Assembly (NCBI RefSeq): GCF_024297185.1
Contig: NZ_JANCTD010000007.1
Coordinates: 208,234 to 272,233, forward strand
Direction: 5' to 3'
From: Lewinella sp. JB7
GTDB taxonomy: Bacteria > Bacteroidota > Bacteroidia > Chitinophagales > Saprospiraceae
Length of the DNA: 64,000 bases
In this document: positions 34,090-43,392 of the stretch, piece after piece
How positions within the stretch are numbered: the stretch's first letter is position 1
How the letters are laid out: every line of letters begins with the position of its first letter
Program-made: the position numbers and the translations under genes
The notes under the pieces: generated by a model
The model's database searches: none
What the model was told of the DNA's origin: nothing
What the model saw: the letters and a program-made list of their open reading frames with translations, nothing else

Positions 34090-35451
34090 ATGGTCCGTAC
34101 ATTCGGCAAAACCAAGCTTTCCCCCTTGCTCACCGGTATTTCCCTGCTGTTCGCCATTTTGCTGGCCATCGTTTTCATCATCGTTGCCAGCGCACGGTGG
34201 GGATGGCATCCTTTCTTCTGTTTGCTGCTGGCCACCCTCGGGCTGGGCCTCGGTATAGGACTGCCGCCGACCGGCGTTCTCGACCGCATCCGCGAGGGAT
34301 TCGGCGGGCTGCTGGCCTCCGTAGGACTGCTCATCGTACTCGGGAGCATCATCGGCGTGGCGCTTGAGCGATCGGGGGCGGCTCACCGCATTGCTGATCT
34401 ATTGCTGGGTTCCGGGAGCCGGCCGGGATTACGGCTTGCTACCCTCGGTGCCGTGGTGTCGGTGCCCGTGTTCTGCGACAGCGGCTACATCATTCTGGCC
34501 GGCCTGCTGCCGGCCCTCGCCGCGCGATCCGGCAAACCGGTGGCGGTACTGGCACTGAGCCTGGCCGGTGGACTTTACCTGACGCATACCCTCATGCCGC
34601 CCACGCCGGGTCCGCTAGCGGCGGCCGCCAATCTCGGAGCGGACGGCGCGCTGGGCACCATTATGCTGTTGGCGGCGATCGTCTGCCTACCCACCCTACT
34701 CGTCATCTGGCAAGGGGCCGCCCGCCTCGGGGCTACCGTCGAGGCCGTGCCGCCCGTCTCGGAGCGGGAAGCACCGTCGGACCGCCTCCCCTCCGCGTCC
34801 GCGAGCCTGCTGCCCCTGTTACTGCCCGTTCTGCTCATCGCCCTGGGCTCCCTGTTGCGGATGGTGACGGACGGGGACTACCCCCTACTCTTCTTTCTCT
34901 TCGACCCCACCGTAGCCCTGCTGCTGGGGTGCGGCCTGGCTCTGCGCCTGCCCCACACCGATCGCCGGCTCGACTGGATCGCCGACGCCCTTAGTCTGGC
35001 GGGACCGATTCTGATCATTACGGGACTCGGCGGTGCGTTCGGCGCCGTACTGAAGGCCTCAACCTTAGCTACGGATATTGCAAGCTGGATGGAGGGGGAA
35101 GCGGTTTCGGGCTCCGCCCTGCTCCTGTTGGGCTTCGGAATCGCGGCACTCCTGAAGACCGCTCAGGGCAGCAGTACCGGAGCCCTGGTCATCGCCTCCT
35201 CCGTACTGTTTCCCCTGCTCCCCCTGGCCGGCTTCGCGAACGATCTGGAGCTGGCGCTTATGACGCTGGCCATCGGCGCGGGAGCCATGACCGTCAGCCA
35301 CGCCAACGACAGCTACTTCTGGGTGGTGACCCGCTTTGCCGGTATTGAAGTAGGGGATGCCTACCGTTCCTATACCGTACTGACGGGCGTGATGGGTGTA
35401 ACCAGTTTTCTAACGGTGCTGGTGGTGTACTGGGTGAGCACGCTGCTCTAG
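34090..35451 (+). CDS. GntP-family gluconate:H+ symporter-like permease
   Basis: A 453-residue protein with 12-14 hydrophobic segments. Family signatures include GLLASVGLLIVLGSIIGVAL with E-R-S-G next, SVPVFCDSGYIILAGLLPAL (the GntP hallmark PVFxD-x-G) and THTLMPPTPGPLAAAANLGA. Members import gluconate or related sugar acids with protons. No gluconate kinase or regulator is adjacent, so the substrate is open. It overlaps the convergent bestrophin gene by 4 bp. Confidence 0.9.
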   Translation: MVRTFGKTKLSPLLTGISLLFAILLAIVFIIVASARWGWHPFFCLLLATLGLGLGIGLPPTGVLDRIREGFGGLLASVGLLIVLGSIIGVALERSGAAHRIADLLLGSGSRPGLRLATLGAVVSVPVFCDSGYIILAGLLPALAARSGKPVAVLALSLAGGLYLTHTLMPPTPGPLAAAANLGADGALGTIMLLAAIVCLPTLLVIWQGAARLGATVEAVPPVSEREAPSDRLPSASASLLPLLLPVLLIALGSLLRMVTDGDYPLLFFLFDPTVALLLGCGLALRLPHTDRRLDWIADALSLAGPILIITGLGGAFGAVLKASTLATDIASWMEGEAVSGSALLLLGFGIAALLKTAQGSSTGALVIASSVLFPLLPLAGFANDLELALMTLAIGAGAMTVSHANDSYFWVVTRFAGIEVGDAYRSYTVLTGVMGVTSFLTVLVVYWVSTLL

Positions 35452-36374
35452 AACACCTTTTCGTACAGTTCCTGCTCCAGTTCCGCGGCGGGGGCACGGT
35501 CCTCCAGGATTTCAAACACGTTGCGCTGGATGGTGCGGGCGATATCGCCGGTCGGAAGATCGTTGCAGTCCAGGCCGAAGGGATCCTCGATCTCCTCTCC
35601 CATCAGTTCGACCCCGATAAGCGCGAAGCCGATCAGCATGGCCAGGGGAATGGTCCCCCATCCGAACTGTTGGGAAAGGCCGAAGGGCAGCAGGATGGCG
35701 TATGCCGTTACGAAAACCTTGAGGTAGACGGCGTAGCTGAAGGGGATCGGTGTTTTTTTGATCCGCTCGCAGGCGCCGAGGATGTCCAGTAGGCTCTGGT
35801 GCTGGGCTTTGATGTTGATGTAGTCCCCTTCATTGATGTCTCCGTTCCGATGGGCCTCCGCGATACGCTGAAAGATGCGCAGGGCGATGAAATTGGGAAC
35901 GTGGTCCTTGGTTTCGTAGTAGGCCCGTTCTTCCGGGTGGAGGTAGACGAGTCTGTCGATTTTCGTACCCTGACGGAGGTGTTCGGGCAGAGCCAGGCAG
36001 AAGTTGGCAATGTGCTTCGCCATGAAGCGGCGGATAGCCGTATTGGACTCCGGCCACATACTATCGACGTAGACGGCCAGGTTGCGGCTGTTGTTGACCA
36101 GCGCCCCCCATTGCTTGCGGGCTTCCCACCACCGGTCGTAGGCGGTATTGGTACGGAACCCGAGAAATATGGACAGGATAACCGCGAGTAGGGAGAAGAT
36201 CGTGCTGTCCACCTGCAGGTAACGGTGCAGGTCGAGCAGTTTTATCGCGCCGATGACCAGGGCGGAGTACGTGCCCAGTATCCCCACCGCCGTCAGGATA
36301 CGGCGCATGGTATAGCTCGTGGTGAGGTGACTTACGTGACCGAACCAGCTGCCGTTGGACTTGTAAATGATCAT
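35448..36374 (-). CDS. Bestrophin-family (YneE) anion channel protein
   Basis: The ATG at 36374 gives 308 residues; a longer upstream reading lacks family similarity. Landmarks are SLLAVILSIFLGFRTNTAYD followed by RWWEARKQWGALVNNSRNLA near 55-95, and PIPFSYAVYLKVFVTAYAIL then ELMGEEIEDPFGLDCNDLPT near the C-terminus. Bacterial bestrophins form pentameric cation or anion channels in the inner membrane. A physiological role cannot be deduced from the neighbours. Confidence 0.88.
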   Translation of the reverse strand: MIIYKSNGSWFGHVSHLTTSYTMRRILTAVGILGTYSALVIGAIKLLDLHRYLQVDSTIFSLLAVILSIFLGFRTNTAYDRWWEARKQWGALVNNSRNLAVYVDSMWPESNTAIRRFMAKHIANFCLALPEHLRQGTKIDRLVYLHPEERAYYETKDHVPNFIALRIFQRIAEAHRNGDINEGDYINIKAQHQSLLDILGACERIKKTPIPFSYAVYLKVFVTAYAILLPFGLSQQFGWGTIPLAMLIGFALIGVELMGEEIEDPFGLDCNDLPTGDIARTIQRNVFEILEDRAPAAELEQELYEKVF

Positions 36375-36442
36375 AACTCTGGGGGATTGGATTTGGAAAT
36401 CCGCGCTGGATGTATTACAACCGTCCAACGGCTAAGGACGTC

Positions 36443-37543
36443 CTACAGTTTCACCACTTCCGCCGCCATGGTCTTCCGGCCCAGGTCGATTTGCAGTTTG
36501 GTGCCCACCGCGTGGTAGCCCGTTTTGACGTAGCCCATCCCGAGGGGATAGTCGAGGCTCGGGGCGTGGGTGCCGCTGGTAACCTCGCCGATCACCTCGC
36601 CGGATTCGCTGAGGATGGGGTAGCCCTGTCGCGCCGAGCGACGATCGTGGACGCGAAAAGCTACCAACCGGCGCGCAACGCCCTCCTGCTTCTGGCGCAA
36701 CAAAAATTCCTTGCCGACGAAGTCGTCGCCGTTCAGTTTAGTGATCCAGCCCAGCCCGGCCTCCAGGGGGGAAGTGGTGTCGTTGATGTCGTTGCCGTAG
36801 AGGCAGTAGCCCTTCTCTAGGCGGAGGGTATCGCGGGCCCCGAGACCGGCCGGCAGCAAACCGTGGGGTTTTCCAACCCGCAGTACTTCGTCCCATACGG
36901 TGGTGGCGTGATCGGCGTCGAGGTAAAGCTCGAAGCCCCCGGAGCCGGTGTAGCCCGTGGCGGAAATGATCACGTTGTCCACGCCGGCCAGCGAGCCCCG
37001 CACGAAATGGTAGTACGGGATATCCGCCAATTTCACGTCGGTCAGCGGCTGCAGGATCTCGGCGGCCTTCGGTCCCTGTACGGCCAGCAGGGCGGTGCGG
37101 TCGCTGATGTCGATCATTTCCGCGCCGAAGGAGTTGTGGCTGGCAATCCATTCCCAGTCCTTGCGGATATTGCTGGCGTTTACGACCAGCATGTAGCTGG
37201 GATGATCGCCGCTCATGCCCATTTTCGGGTTGGCCGGCAGGCGGTACACCAGAAGGTCGTCCACGATGCCGCCCCCGGGCCGCGGTAAACAGCTGTACTG
37301 GGCCTGGCCCTCGGCAAGTTTCCGCACGTCGTTGCTCGTTACGTACTGCACCAGCTCCTGCGCGCCCGCCCCACGTACGATGAACTCTCCCATGTGGGAA
37401 ACATCGAAGATGCCGGCCGCCTCCCGGACCGCATGGTGTTCTTCCTTAAGGGAAGTGTAGGTCAGGGGCATTTCGAAGCCGGCGAAATTGACGAGCTTGG
37501 CTTCCAGGCGGCGGTGGGTTTCGGTCAGGGGCGTGGTCTGCAT
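36443..37543 (-). CDS. gcvT: Aminomethyltransferase of the glycine cleavage system (GcvT)
   Basis: A 366-residue protein. The N-terminus TPLTETHRRLEAKLVNFAGF and MPLTYTSLKEEHHAVREAAG with FDVSHMGEF are the T-protein hallmarks. TGYTGSGGFELYLDADHATT binds folate, and GLGARDTLRLEKGYCLYGND plus GLGWITKLNGDDFVGKEFL follow. It transfers the methylene group to tetrahydrofolate and releases ammonia from the H-protein-bound intermediate. The other gcv genes are not in the window. It is 12 bp downstream of the histidine kinase gene. Confidence 0.95.
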   Translation of the reverse strand: MQTTPLTETHRRLEAKLVNFAGFEMPLTYTSLKEEHHAVREAAGIFDVSHMGEFIVRGAGAQELVQYVTSNDVRKLAEGQAQYSCLPRPGGGIVDDLLVYRLPANPKMGMSGDHPSYMLVVNASNIRKDWEWIASHNSFGAEMIDISDRTALLAVQGPKAAEILQPLTDVKLADIPYYHFVRGSLAGVDNVIISATGYTGSGGFELYLDADHATTVWDEVLRVGKPHGLLPAGLGARDTLRLEKGYCLYGNDINDTTSPLEAGLGWITKLNGDDFVGKEFLLRQKQEGVARRLVAFRVHDRRSARQGYPILSESGEVIGEVTSGTHAPSLDYPLGMGYVKTGYHAVGTKLQIDLGRKTMAAEVVKL

Positions 37544-37554
37544 ACGGGGGTGGA

Positions 37555-38547
37555 TTAGCTGAGCGGCAAATATACCCGGAACACCGTGCCCCGCGGTTGG
37601 TTATCGCTCACTTCGATCTGGCCGCCGTGTTTGTCGATGATCTGTTTGACAATGAACAGCCCCAGCCCCGTTCCCTTGGTGCTGCGGGTATCCTCGTTCC
37701 CCACCCGGTAAAACTTGGCCCACACCCGCCGTTTTTCGTGGTCGGGGATGCCGACGCCGTTGTCCTTTACGGTCCAGACGATCTCGCTCTCGCCGCCGCG
37801 CTGCAGGCTGGTGTGAATGACGGGCTCCGGCTGACTGTACTTCGCGGCGTTCTCCAGCAGATTGACGACTACGCTGGTCAGTCCCGGACGGTCGCCGGCG
37901 ATGGGGGGAATGTCGGGCTCGATGTCCACGTTCACCTTTGCGCCGCGGTACTTCAGCACGACCCGGTCGGCGGCGTCCTGTACCAGTTCACCGAAGTTGA
38001 TGGGCTCGCGGTTGAGCTGGTACATGCTTTCCAGTTTGGCGCTAAGTAGCAGGTCGTTGACCAGGGCCGTGAGGCGATCGGTTTCGGCCAGGGCATTGGT
38101 GCTGAGTTTCTGCTGAATTTCGGGTTTGAGTTCCCGACGCTTCTGGAAGGTTTCCAGTACGAGGCGGATGCCGGCCAGCGGCGATTTCAGTTCGTGGGTA
38201 ATGCTCAGGAGGAAGTTACGCTGCTGTTCGGCGGCGCTGATCTCCTTGCGGAGGTTGCGGAACAGCAGGTAGATCCCCCCGACCAGGCTCAGGACAAGCA
38301 GTAGGGCCTCCCCGATGATCATGCGTTGCTGTCGCTCGAAGCGGTCGGTCAGCAGGACGTAGTTCTCCGTTTGCTGGAATTCGCTCGCCCGCTCGATCTT
38401 TTTCTGGACCGCCAGCTCGATCGCGAGTTTTTCCACCCGGGCGACGTGGGCTTCCTCGTTCTTACGGAGCAAAAGGATGCACCACCAACCGAAGGCCAGC
38501 AGCATGTAAGCGAGAATGGCGTAACTGATCGGGGGGAGTCGCCGCAT
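37555..38547 (-). CDS. Membrane sensor histidine kinase, no adjacent response regulator
   Basis: A 330-residue protein. Two membrane segments (YAILAYMLLAFGWWCILLL and IIGEALLLVLSLVGGIYLLF) enclose a 60-residue extracytoplasmic loop. The H-box is FLLSITHELKSPLAGIRLVL. The ATP-binding domain shows NLLENAAKYS (N box), DNGVGIPDHEKRRVW (G1), KFYRVGNEDTRSTKGTGLGL (F and G2). It is a HisKA-type kinase with a small periplasmic sensor. No response regulator is encoded nearby, so its partner must be elsewhere. It begins 3 bp after the coiled-coil gene ends, suggesting a shared transcript. Confidence 0.92.
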   Translation of the reverse strand: MRRLPPISYAILAYMLLAFGWWCILLLRKNEEAHVARVEKLAIELAVQKKIERASEFQQTENYVLLTDRFERQQRMIIGEALLLVLSLVGGIYLLFRNLRKEISAAEQQRNFLLSITHELKSPLAGIRLVLETFQKRRELKPEIQQKLSTNALAETDRLTALVNDLLLSAKLESMYQLNREPINFGELVQDAADRVVLKYRGAKVNVDIEPDIPPIAGDRPGLTSVVVNLLENAAKYSQPEPVIHTSLQRGGESEIVWTVKDNGVGIPDHEKRRVWAKFYRVGNEDTRSTKGTGLGLFIVKQIIDKHGGQIEVSDNQPRGTVFRVYLPLS

Positions 38548-38550
38548 CCG

Positions 38551-39576
38551 CTAGTTGAAGAAGGAATCGTACTGGTTAGAGCTGCCCGACTGCCGCTGCC
38601 GTTCGGCGATGGGGGCGTCGAGGTCCAGTACGTCGCTGTCGTTGTTGGCCTGCATCAGCAGGTTGGACTTCTCCTCCCCGAGCAGGAGGCTGTTGGATTC
38701 CTTTTCCCACTCTTCCAGCATATTGAGGCCCTCTTCCTCGAAGACGCCATTCTGCAGGTCCACCGAGTCCATGAAGTTGGCCGACACTTCCATGAAGCGT
38801 TCCATTTCGCCGACCTTATTGGCCACGTCCTCGGTGATGCTCTCCATCGCCATATCGAACATGGCCCGCTGATCGGGATCGCCCTGGATGACGCTCATCG
38901 CGGAGGTCATGGCCCCGTGGCTGGCGTGAATGGCCTTGCGCTCCTGTTCCTTTACGGCTACCTGGTCCTTGATGTCCTCGGCCAGGATCGAGCTGTTCTC
39001 GTACATCTTGGTGAGCACCCGGTAGAGGACCTCCATCTTCTTGTAGAGCTCCTCGAGTTTGATGTTGCTGTCCTTGAGGCGGCCGGCGCGGCGGCTCTTC
39101 AGGATCATCACGTTGCGCTTATTGGTCTCCTTGGCCTTACCGGCGATCTTGAGGTTGCTGCTGATCTCGCGCTCGTTGTTCACGATGACTTCCTTGAGCT
39201 TGTGCATCTGGGCGCGGAGCTGGCTGATCTGCTTGTTCATCTTACGCAGGTTGCCCTGCAGCTCGTCGACGTAGGTTTTCAGGATCCCGATGGGGTCGAT
39301 CTGGACGAACATTCCCGTTATGGCCCGCATCACGCTCTTGTACATGTAGAAGACCAGATTGCGGGTTTTGGGATCGGCGATCATGTAGATCAGTCCGAGC
39401 ACGATGAGGCCGGCCACTACCAGTCCGATCGTGGTGCTGATGAAGCTCAGGATCGCGGCACCGAAGGTGACGGCCACGAAGCCCAGCACGCCGACAAGGG
39501 CCACCAGGAAGAGCAAGCCGGTTACGCCTTCGGGGCGCTGCCAGAAGGACTTAGGTTTCATCTGTGGTGCATCCAT
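38551..39576 (-). CDS. Membrane protein with long coiled coil, function unknown
   Basis: A 341-residue protein. Two adjacent hydrophobic segments at residues about 18-68 (LLFLVALVGVLGFVAVTFGA and IGLVVAGLIVLGLIYMIA) are followed by long helical coils (LQGNLRKMNKQISQLRAQMH, YKKMEVLYRVLTKMYE) and an acidic, disordered C-terminus. The coil region resembles PspA-type proteins in general character only. It shares a minus-strand transcript with the histidine kinase 3 bp downstream. Confidence 0.65.
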   Translation of the reverse strand: MDAPQMKPKSFWQRPEGVTGLLFLVALVGVLGFVAVTFGAAILSFISTTIGLVVAGLIVLGLIYMIADPKTRNLVFYMYKSVMRAITGMFVQIDPIGILKTYVDELQGNLRKMNKQISQLRAQMHKLKEVIVNNEREISSNLKIAGKAKETNKRNVMILKSRRAGRLKDSNIKLEELYKKMEVLYRVLTKMYENSSILAEDIKDQVAVKEQERKAIHASHGAMTSAMSVIQGDPDQRAMFDMAMESITEDVANKVGEMERFMEVSANFMDSVDLQNGVFEEEGLNMLEEWEKESNSLLLGEEKSNLLMQANNDSDVLDLDAPIAERQRQSGSSNQYDSFFN

Positions 39577-39601
39577 TGTTTATCGTTTTTAGGGCCGTCG
39601 T

Positions 39602-39609
39602 CAAAGATA
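39602..39609 (-). promoter_or_regulatory. Promoter -7 element of the coiled-coil/kinase/gcvT transcript
   Basis: The minus strand reads TATCTTTG, an exact TAnnTTTG match, 25 bp before the ATG at 39576. Confidence 0.6.
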
Positions 39610-39729
39610 ACGGTCAGCCTCGCGATTACAAAGGCCGTTACCGGTCCGCAAGTTTGCGTCCCTCGACCAGTGTCCCCAATTTATCGACTATTTGCGGGGC
39701 GGCGGCGCGCGGGAGCCGGCTAAGTACCA

Positions 39730-39763
39730 AAAAAGCCCGTCCGTTTGGGTACGGACGGGCTTT
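39730..39763 (-). terminator. Terminator after the TPR protein gene
   Basis: AAAGCCCGTCCGT and ACGGACGGGCTTT form a perfect 13-bp stem with a 6-nt loop, followed on the minus strand by a run of T (TTTTTGG). It begins 27 bp past the stop at 39790. Confidence 0.9.
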
Positions 39764-39789
39764 CTGAGCGGTGAAGACCGGCGCGGGTA

Positions 39790-41187
39790 CTAGAACCGCA
39801 GGGTGACGGTTTCTCCGATGCCACACTCCACGCGGAGCTTCTGGCCTTCCTCGAATCCACGCTGAAACGCTTCGGAGCGGATCGGCATCGAGCTGCGGTA
39901 GTTACCGATGCGGCGGTTGGCGTCGCCGGCTACCTCGGAGTCGATGCTCTTGGCGTAGTTGTACTTGTCGATGGCGGCAAGTACGGCCAGGCGCTGGTCC
40001 CAGGCGTCGCCGCAGTTGCGGCTGAGGCGACCGTAGATGTCGCCGATCAGGATGTAGGGTTTGCCCCAGTCGCCCTTAAGCTGAGCGGCCCGGTTGGCGT
40101 TCTGGCGGGCGGCACCGTACTGCCCCAGTTCCGCGTTCTGGATCTGGGCCATGTAGTAGTAAGCCTGTGCCTTCTTCTCATCGTCGTCGGTGGCCTCGAT
40201 GCCGCGCTGGAATGCTTCCACGGCTTCGGCGTACTTGCCCTCCTTCATCAGTTCGCTGCCTTCGTAGATGGGGTTGAGACGGCGACGCTCGGCCTCGTAC
40301 TCATCCTTCTTGACGGCGTAGAGCTGGTCGTAGAGCTGCTGCACGTGCTGCACGTCGGCATCGGTCGAGTCACAGCCCTGCACCTTCAGCTTGGTGATGA
40401 TGTACTTGAGGATATCCAGGCTGTCCTTGTTCTCTTCCACCTTCGGCATCAGCAGTCCTTTGAAGTAGTCGCAGTCGAAGATCTCATCCGCGAACTCCAG
40501 TACGTCGGCCTCCAGGTTATCCTTACCGGCCTGGTAGTAGGGGGCGTAGGTTTCGTTGTTTTCGATGTTGTAGTCGGCCATCTTGGCGGCCTTGTCGTAC
40601 AACTCCCGAACCCGCACGTTGTCGATGGCCTTCTCCTTGAAGTAGTAGTTCAGGAGCTTACCCAGGGGGGCGAGTACGACGTACTCCGTGTCGTTGCCAC
40701 CGGCGTCGATGGCCTGCTCGATAATCTCGATGGCATCTTCGCTGTAGCCGGCGAGGTAGAACATATCGGATCCCTTACGGCCGAGCAGATAGGCTTCGTA
40801 CTTAGGGTAGCACTCGAGTTCCTGATCGTATAGCTTAAAGATCATGTCGGTGTACTCCTGCTTCTTAGCGTCGTCGGTCGCCTTCTGGGCCATGGCCTTG
40901 TAGAACATCCGGCCGTCGCGGTAGTGGAAGGGACGGTTGCCGTCCGCCGCGGGGGCGATGTCGTAGGCTTTTTTCCAGTTGTTGAAGGCATCGTTGAACT
41001 CGGCCTCGGGTAGGGCGGCGAGATCTTCGGCTGTTTTACCCTTAACGAAGTTGCGGTACGCTACGTGAGCGTTCTCAGCCTGTTCCTTCTGCGGCGAATC
41101 TACCCAGGTCACGCACTGAGCGTTCGCTAGGGAAACGGAGCCGCAAAAGACCAGCGAAAGCGCGAGGGTGCGGAGGATGGTTTGCAT
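39790..41187 (-). CDS. Exported TPR-repeat protein
   Basis: A 465-residue protein with a signal peptide (MQTILRTLALSLVFCGSVSL, cleaved near ANA-Q). The mature part is built of TPR-like helical pairs, most evident in GSELMKEGKYAEAVEAFQRG and AQAYYYMAQIQNAELGQYGA. Aromatic-rich stretches (NNWKKAYDIAP) occur early. It is expected in the periplasm. It lies 6 bp after an outer-membrane barrel gene on the same strand, and such TPR proteins often accompany envelope machinery. No specific role can be assigned. Confidence 0.75.
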   Translation of the reverse strand: MQTILRTLALSLVFCGSVSLANAQCVTWVDSPQKEQAENAHVAYRNFVKGKTAEDLAALPEAEFNDAFNNWKKAYDIAPAADGNRPFHYRDGRMFYKAMAQKATDDAKKQEYTDMIFKLYDQELECYPKYEAYLLGRKGSDMFYLAGYSEDAIEIIEQAIDAGGNDTEYVVLAPLGKLLNYYFKEKAIDNVRVRELYDKAAKMADYNIENNETYAPYYQAGKDNLEADVLEFADEIFDCDYFKGLLMPKVEENKDSLDILKYIITKLKVQGCDSTDADVQHVQQLYDQLYAVKKDEYEAERRRLNPIYEGSELMKEGKYAEAVEAFQRGIEATDDDEKKAQAYYYMAQIQNAELGQYGAARQNANRAAQLKGDWGKPYILIGDIYGRLSRNCGDAWDQRLAVLAAIDKYNYAKSIDSEVAGDANRRIGNYRSSMPIRSEAFQRGFEEGQKLRVECGIGETVTLRF

Positions 41188-41193
41188 ATTGGT

Positions 41194-42579
41194 TTAGTTG
41201 AGTTTGCGTTTAAAGAACCAGGAGTTGTCATTCAGACTAAATCCTAGCGTAAATTGTACATAGGTCTCGTCAAGAATATCGGGGACCCCAAATTTACCAT
41301 ATTCGACGGCAAGATCGACGAAGGATACTTGCTGCCGGGGTAAACGGATGGGTAATCCCACCCCTAAGGTAACGGCATTTCGGCGAGCCTGCACGCCGTT
41401 CACGACCCGGGGGTCATCTTCCATGCGGGCACCCAGGCGGTACCGGACCCGCTTCCAGTAGCTGTTGTAGGAGTCGTAGTTGGGTATATACTGGATGCCC
41501 ACGGCGGCCCGTTTGGTGTCCGCCAGATCTTCCGGCTGCGCGTCGTTGGTGTAGCTTCCGTAGCCGGTGCCGCCGTACTCCGCGCCGACGAACAGCCGGT
41601 TAGCGTCCTCGAAGGCCAGTCCGACGGAATAGCTCGCCGGAAGGTTCACTTTTCCGCCGATGCCCTCCTCGAAGCGGACCGTATCGCGAATGGATACGTT
41701 ACCGGTGGGGCTGAACTTACGGAACAGCAGGCTCGATTCGGTATCGATGTTCCCGCCCAGCGTTCCGTTGGCGCCCACGATGATCCGCTTGCCATTAGGC
41801 ATCCGGAGGCCCTCCTCGTTGAGATCGGTAAAGTTGAAGGCGTACTGTACGCCGTATCCGAGACTGAAGCCGCTGACGCTGAACTCTTCCAGAAATTCCG
41901 TTGCCAGGGCTTCGGGAATACTGTCGAAGGCCAGAATGCGGCTGTTGGTGATCTTGCCGAAATTGTAGTTGACGTTGAGCCCGCCGGAGAGGCCCCGGTA
42001 GCGCAGGGCGGTAGACCAGGTAAAGCGATACGCACCCCCCGTCCCCCGGAGTTGATTGGAGGTGGGTCCCGTCTGCTCGTTATCGCTGCGGAGCTCGAGG
42101 TCGTATCCGACCAGCGTGGTCGGGGCCAGGGAAAAGGCCATGCCGCCGTTCCAGGAGTTGAGCATACGGTCGAGGCTCAGGTTGATGGGGTTGCGCAGGG
42201 GGAAGCCCAGGGCGATGTAGCGCAGGTTTCCCTGCCAGGCGTTGGCACTTCCGCTGGCGTCGGTCAGTTCGGAGTTCCGGGCGTAGATGCCGACCTCGAA
42301 GCTGGTCGCCTGCAGGCTGGCCAGACTGGCGGGGTTCAGCAGGTTCAGGTGAAAGGCGTCCTGATAGGTAGACTGCAGCGCGCCCATGCCGGCCGCGGCC
42401 GCGTGCACCTGATCCATGGGATCGCCGAGGCCGAAGCGGCTCAGGGGGCTGTTTTGTTTGGGCCGAATGTCAACAAAGTCAAGTCCCGGACTCGTTTGTG
42501 CGGCCACCCCGCCGCCGGTTACCAGGACCAGCAGCAGCGCGAAGGGGAGCAGACTTGTTCTAAAATTATTTGTTGACAT
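41194..42579 (-). CDS. Outer-membrane beta-barrel protein (FadL/PorV-like in character)
   Basis: The ATG at 42579 gives 461 residues with a signal peptide (LLPFALLLVLVTGGGVAAQ). The mature region alternates short hydrophobic strands with turns, and has an early helical-looking conserved part NSPLSRFGLGDPMDQVHAAA then GMGALQSTYQDAFHLNLLNP. It ends with typical barrel strands and F-x-F (QFTLGFSLNDNSWFFKRKLN). It resembles the FadL-like barrels of Bacteroidota. Its start overlaps the coaX stop by 14 bp. Confidence 0.7.
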   Translation of the reverse strand: MSTNNFRTSLLPFALLLVLVTGGGVAAQTSPGLDFVDIRPKQNSPLSRFGLGDPMDQVHAAAAGMGALQSTYQDAFHLNLLNPASLASLQATSFEVGIYARNSELTDASGSANAWQGNLRYIALGFPLRNPINLSLDRMLNSWNGGMAFSLAPTTLVGYDLELRSDNEQTGPTSNQLRGTGGAYRFTWSTALRYRGLSGGLNVNYNFGKITNSRILAFDSIPEALATEFLEEFSVSGFSLGYGVQYAFNFTDLNEEGLRMPNGKRIIVGANGTLGGNIDTESSLLFRKFSPTGNVSIRDTVRFEEGIGGKVNLPASYSVGLAFEDANRLFVGAEYGGTGYGSYTNDAQPEDLADTKRAAVGIQYIPNYDSYNSYWKRVRYRLGARMEDDPRVVNGVQARRNAVTLGVGLPIRLPRQQVSFVDLAVEYGKFGVPDILDETYVQFTLGFSLNDNSWFFKRKLN

Positions 42580-43312
42580 AAGTTGACAGTATTTGATTGA
42601 GCCCACGCAGGACCAGATTGGGGTAACTTAGAACATCAATGGAGAAGTAAGGAAGCAGCAAGGACGCGTCGCCGCCGGTGAGCACTAGCTGCAGGTCGCG
42701 GTGAACGTTCACCAGGCGGCCGAACAGGCCCTCGATCTCGTAAACCACGCCGACCTGTCCACCGTGCAGGAGTGCCTGTTCGGTCGACCGGCCAACCGTA
42801 TCTACGGCCGCGCCCGTCTCTACCAGCGGGAGTCGGGCGGTGAACTCGTGCATCGAGCGCAACCGCATACTCACCCCCGGACTGATGTTGCCGCCGAGGT
42901 AACGGTCGCGGCGATCCACCAGATCGCTGGTCACGCAGCTGCCCGCATCCACGATAAGACGTGCCGTATGCAGCCGCCCTACCGTACCGGCCACGGCCGC
43001 GATGCGGTCCTGGCCGAGGGTGTCCATGGTCCGGTAGTCGGATTGGAACGGAAGCGGCTTGCTGCGGTCCAGGGTATATACCCCGATCCCGGCTTTTTCC
43101 CAGGTATCCGTCCACCGTTCGGATGGCACGTTTGCCACGGTGGAATAGATGATGTTACGTACCCCAAGGTTGGTTACCATCCCGTCGATCGCTGACCAGT
43201 CGCCGGTACGGAACCGGGAGACCGGAAGCATCAAGTCATCGTCGCTGAAGACCGCGGCCTTTATGCCGGAGTTACCGACGTCGACGACAAGATTGCGGGA
43301 AGGTGAGCTCAT
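42566..43312 (-). CDS. coaX: Type III pantothenate kinase (CoaX)
   Basis: A 248-residue ASKHA-fold enzyme. The phosphate 1 motif is VVDVGNSGIKAAVF, followed by TLGQDRIAAVAG (GxDR, pantothenate site), IVDAGSCVTSDLVD (phosphate 2) and YLGGNISPGVSMRLRS. LTGGDASLL is the adenosine region. It phosphorylates pantothenate in the first committed step of coenzyme A synthesis and needs a monovalent cation. It is coupled to the barrel gene by a 14-bp overlap. Confidence 0.93.
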   Translation of the reverse strand: MSSPSRNLVVDVGNSGIKAAVFSDDDLMLPVSRFRTGDWSAIDGMVTNLGVRNIIYSTVANVPSERWTDTWEKAGIGVYTLDRSKPLPFQSDYRTMDTLGQDRIAAVAGTVGRLHTARLIVDAGSCVTSDLVDRRDRYLGGNISPGVSMRLRSMHEFTARLPLVETGAAVDTVGRSTEQALLHGGQVGVVYEIEGLFGRLVNVHRDLQLVLTGGDASLLLPYFSIDVLSYPNLVLRGLNQILSTYVNK

Positions 43313-43392
43313 CTCAAAGTCGGCTATAAGACGCGGAAACCGGGCGGGGGGGTTCTTAAGCGGAAGTTAAAGTCGGGCAAGTATTATTCGGT

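Noticed and set aside
36443..37600. Glycine riboswitch before gcvT
   Set aside because: Only 11 bp separate gcvT from the upstream gene, leaving no room for an aptamer.
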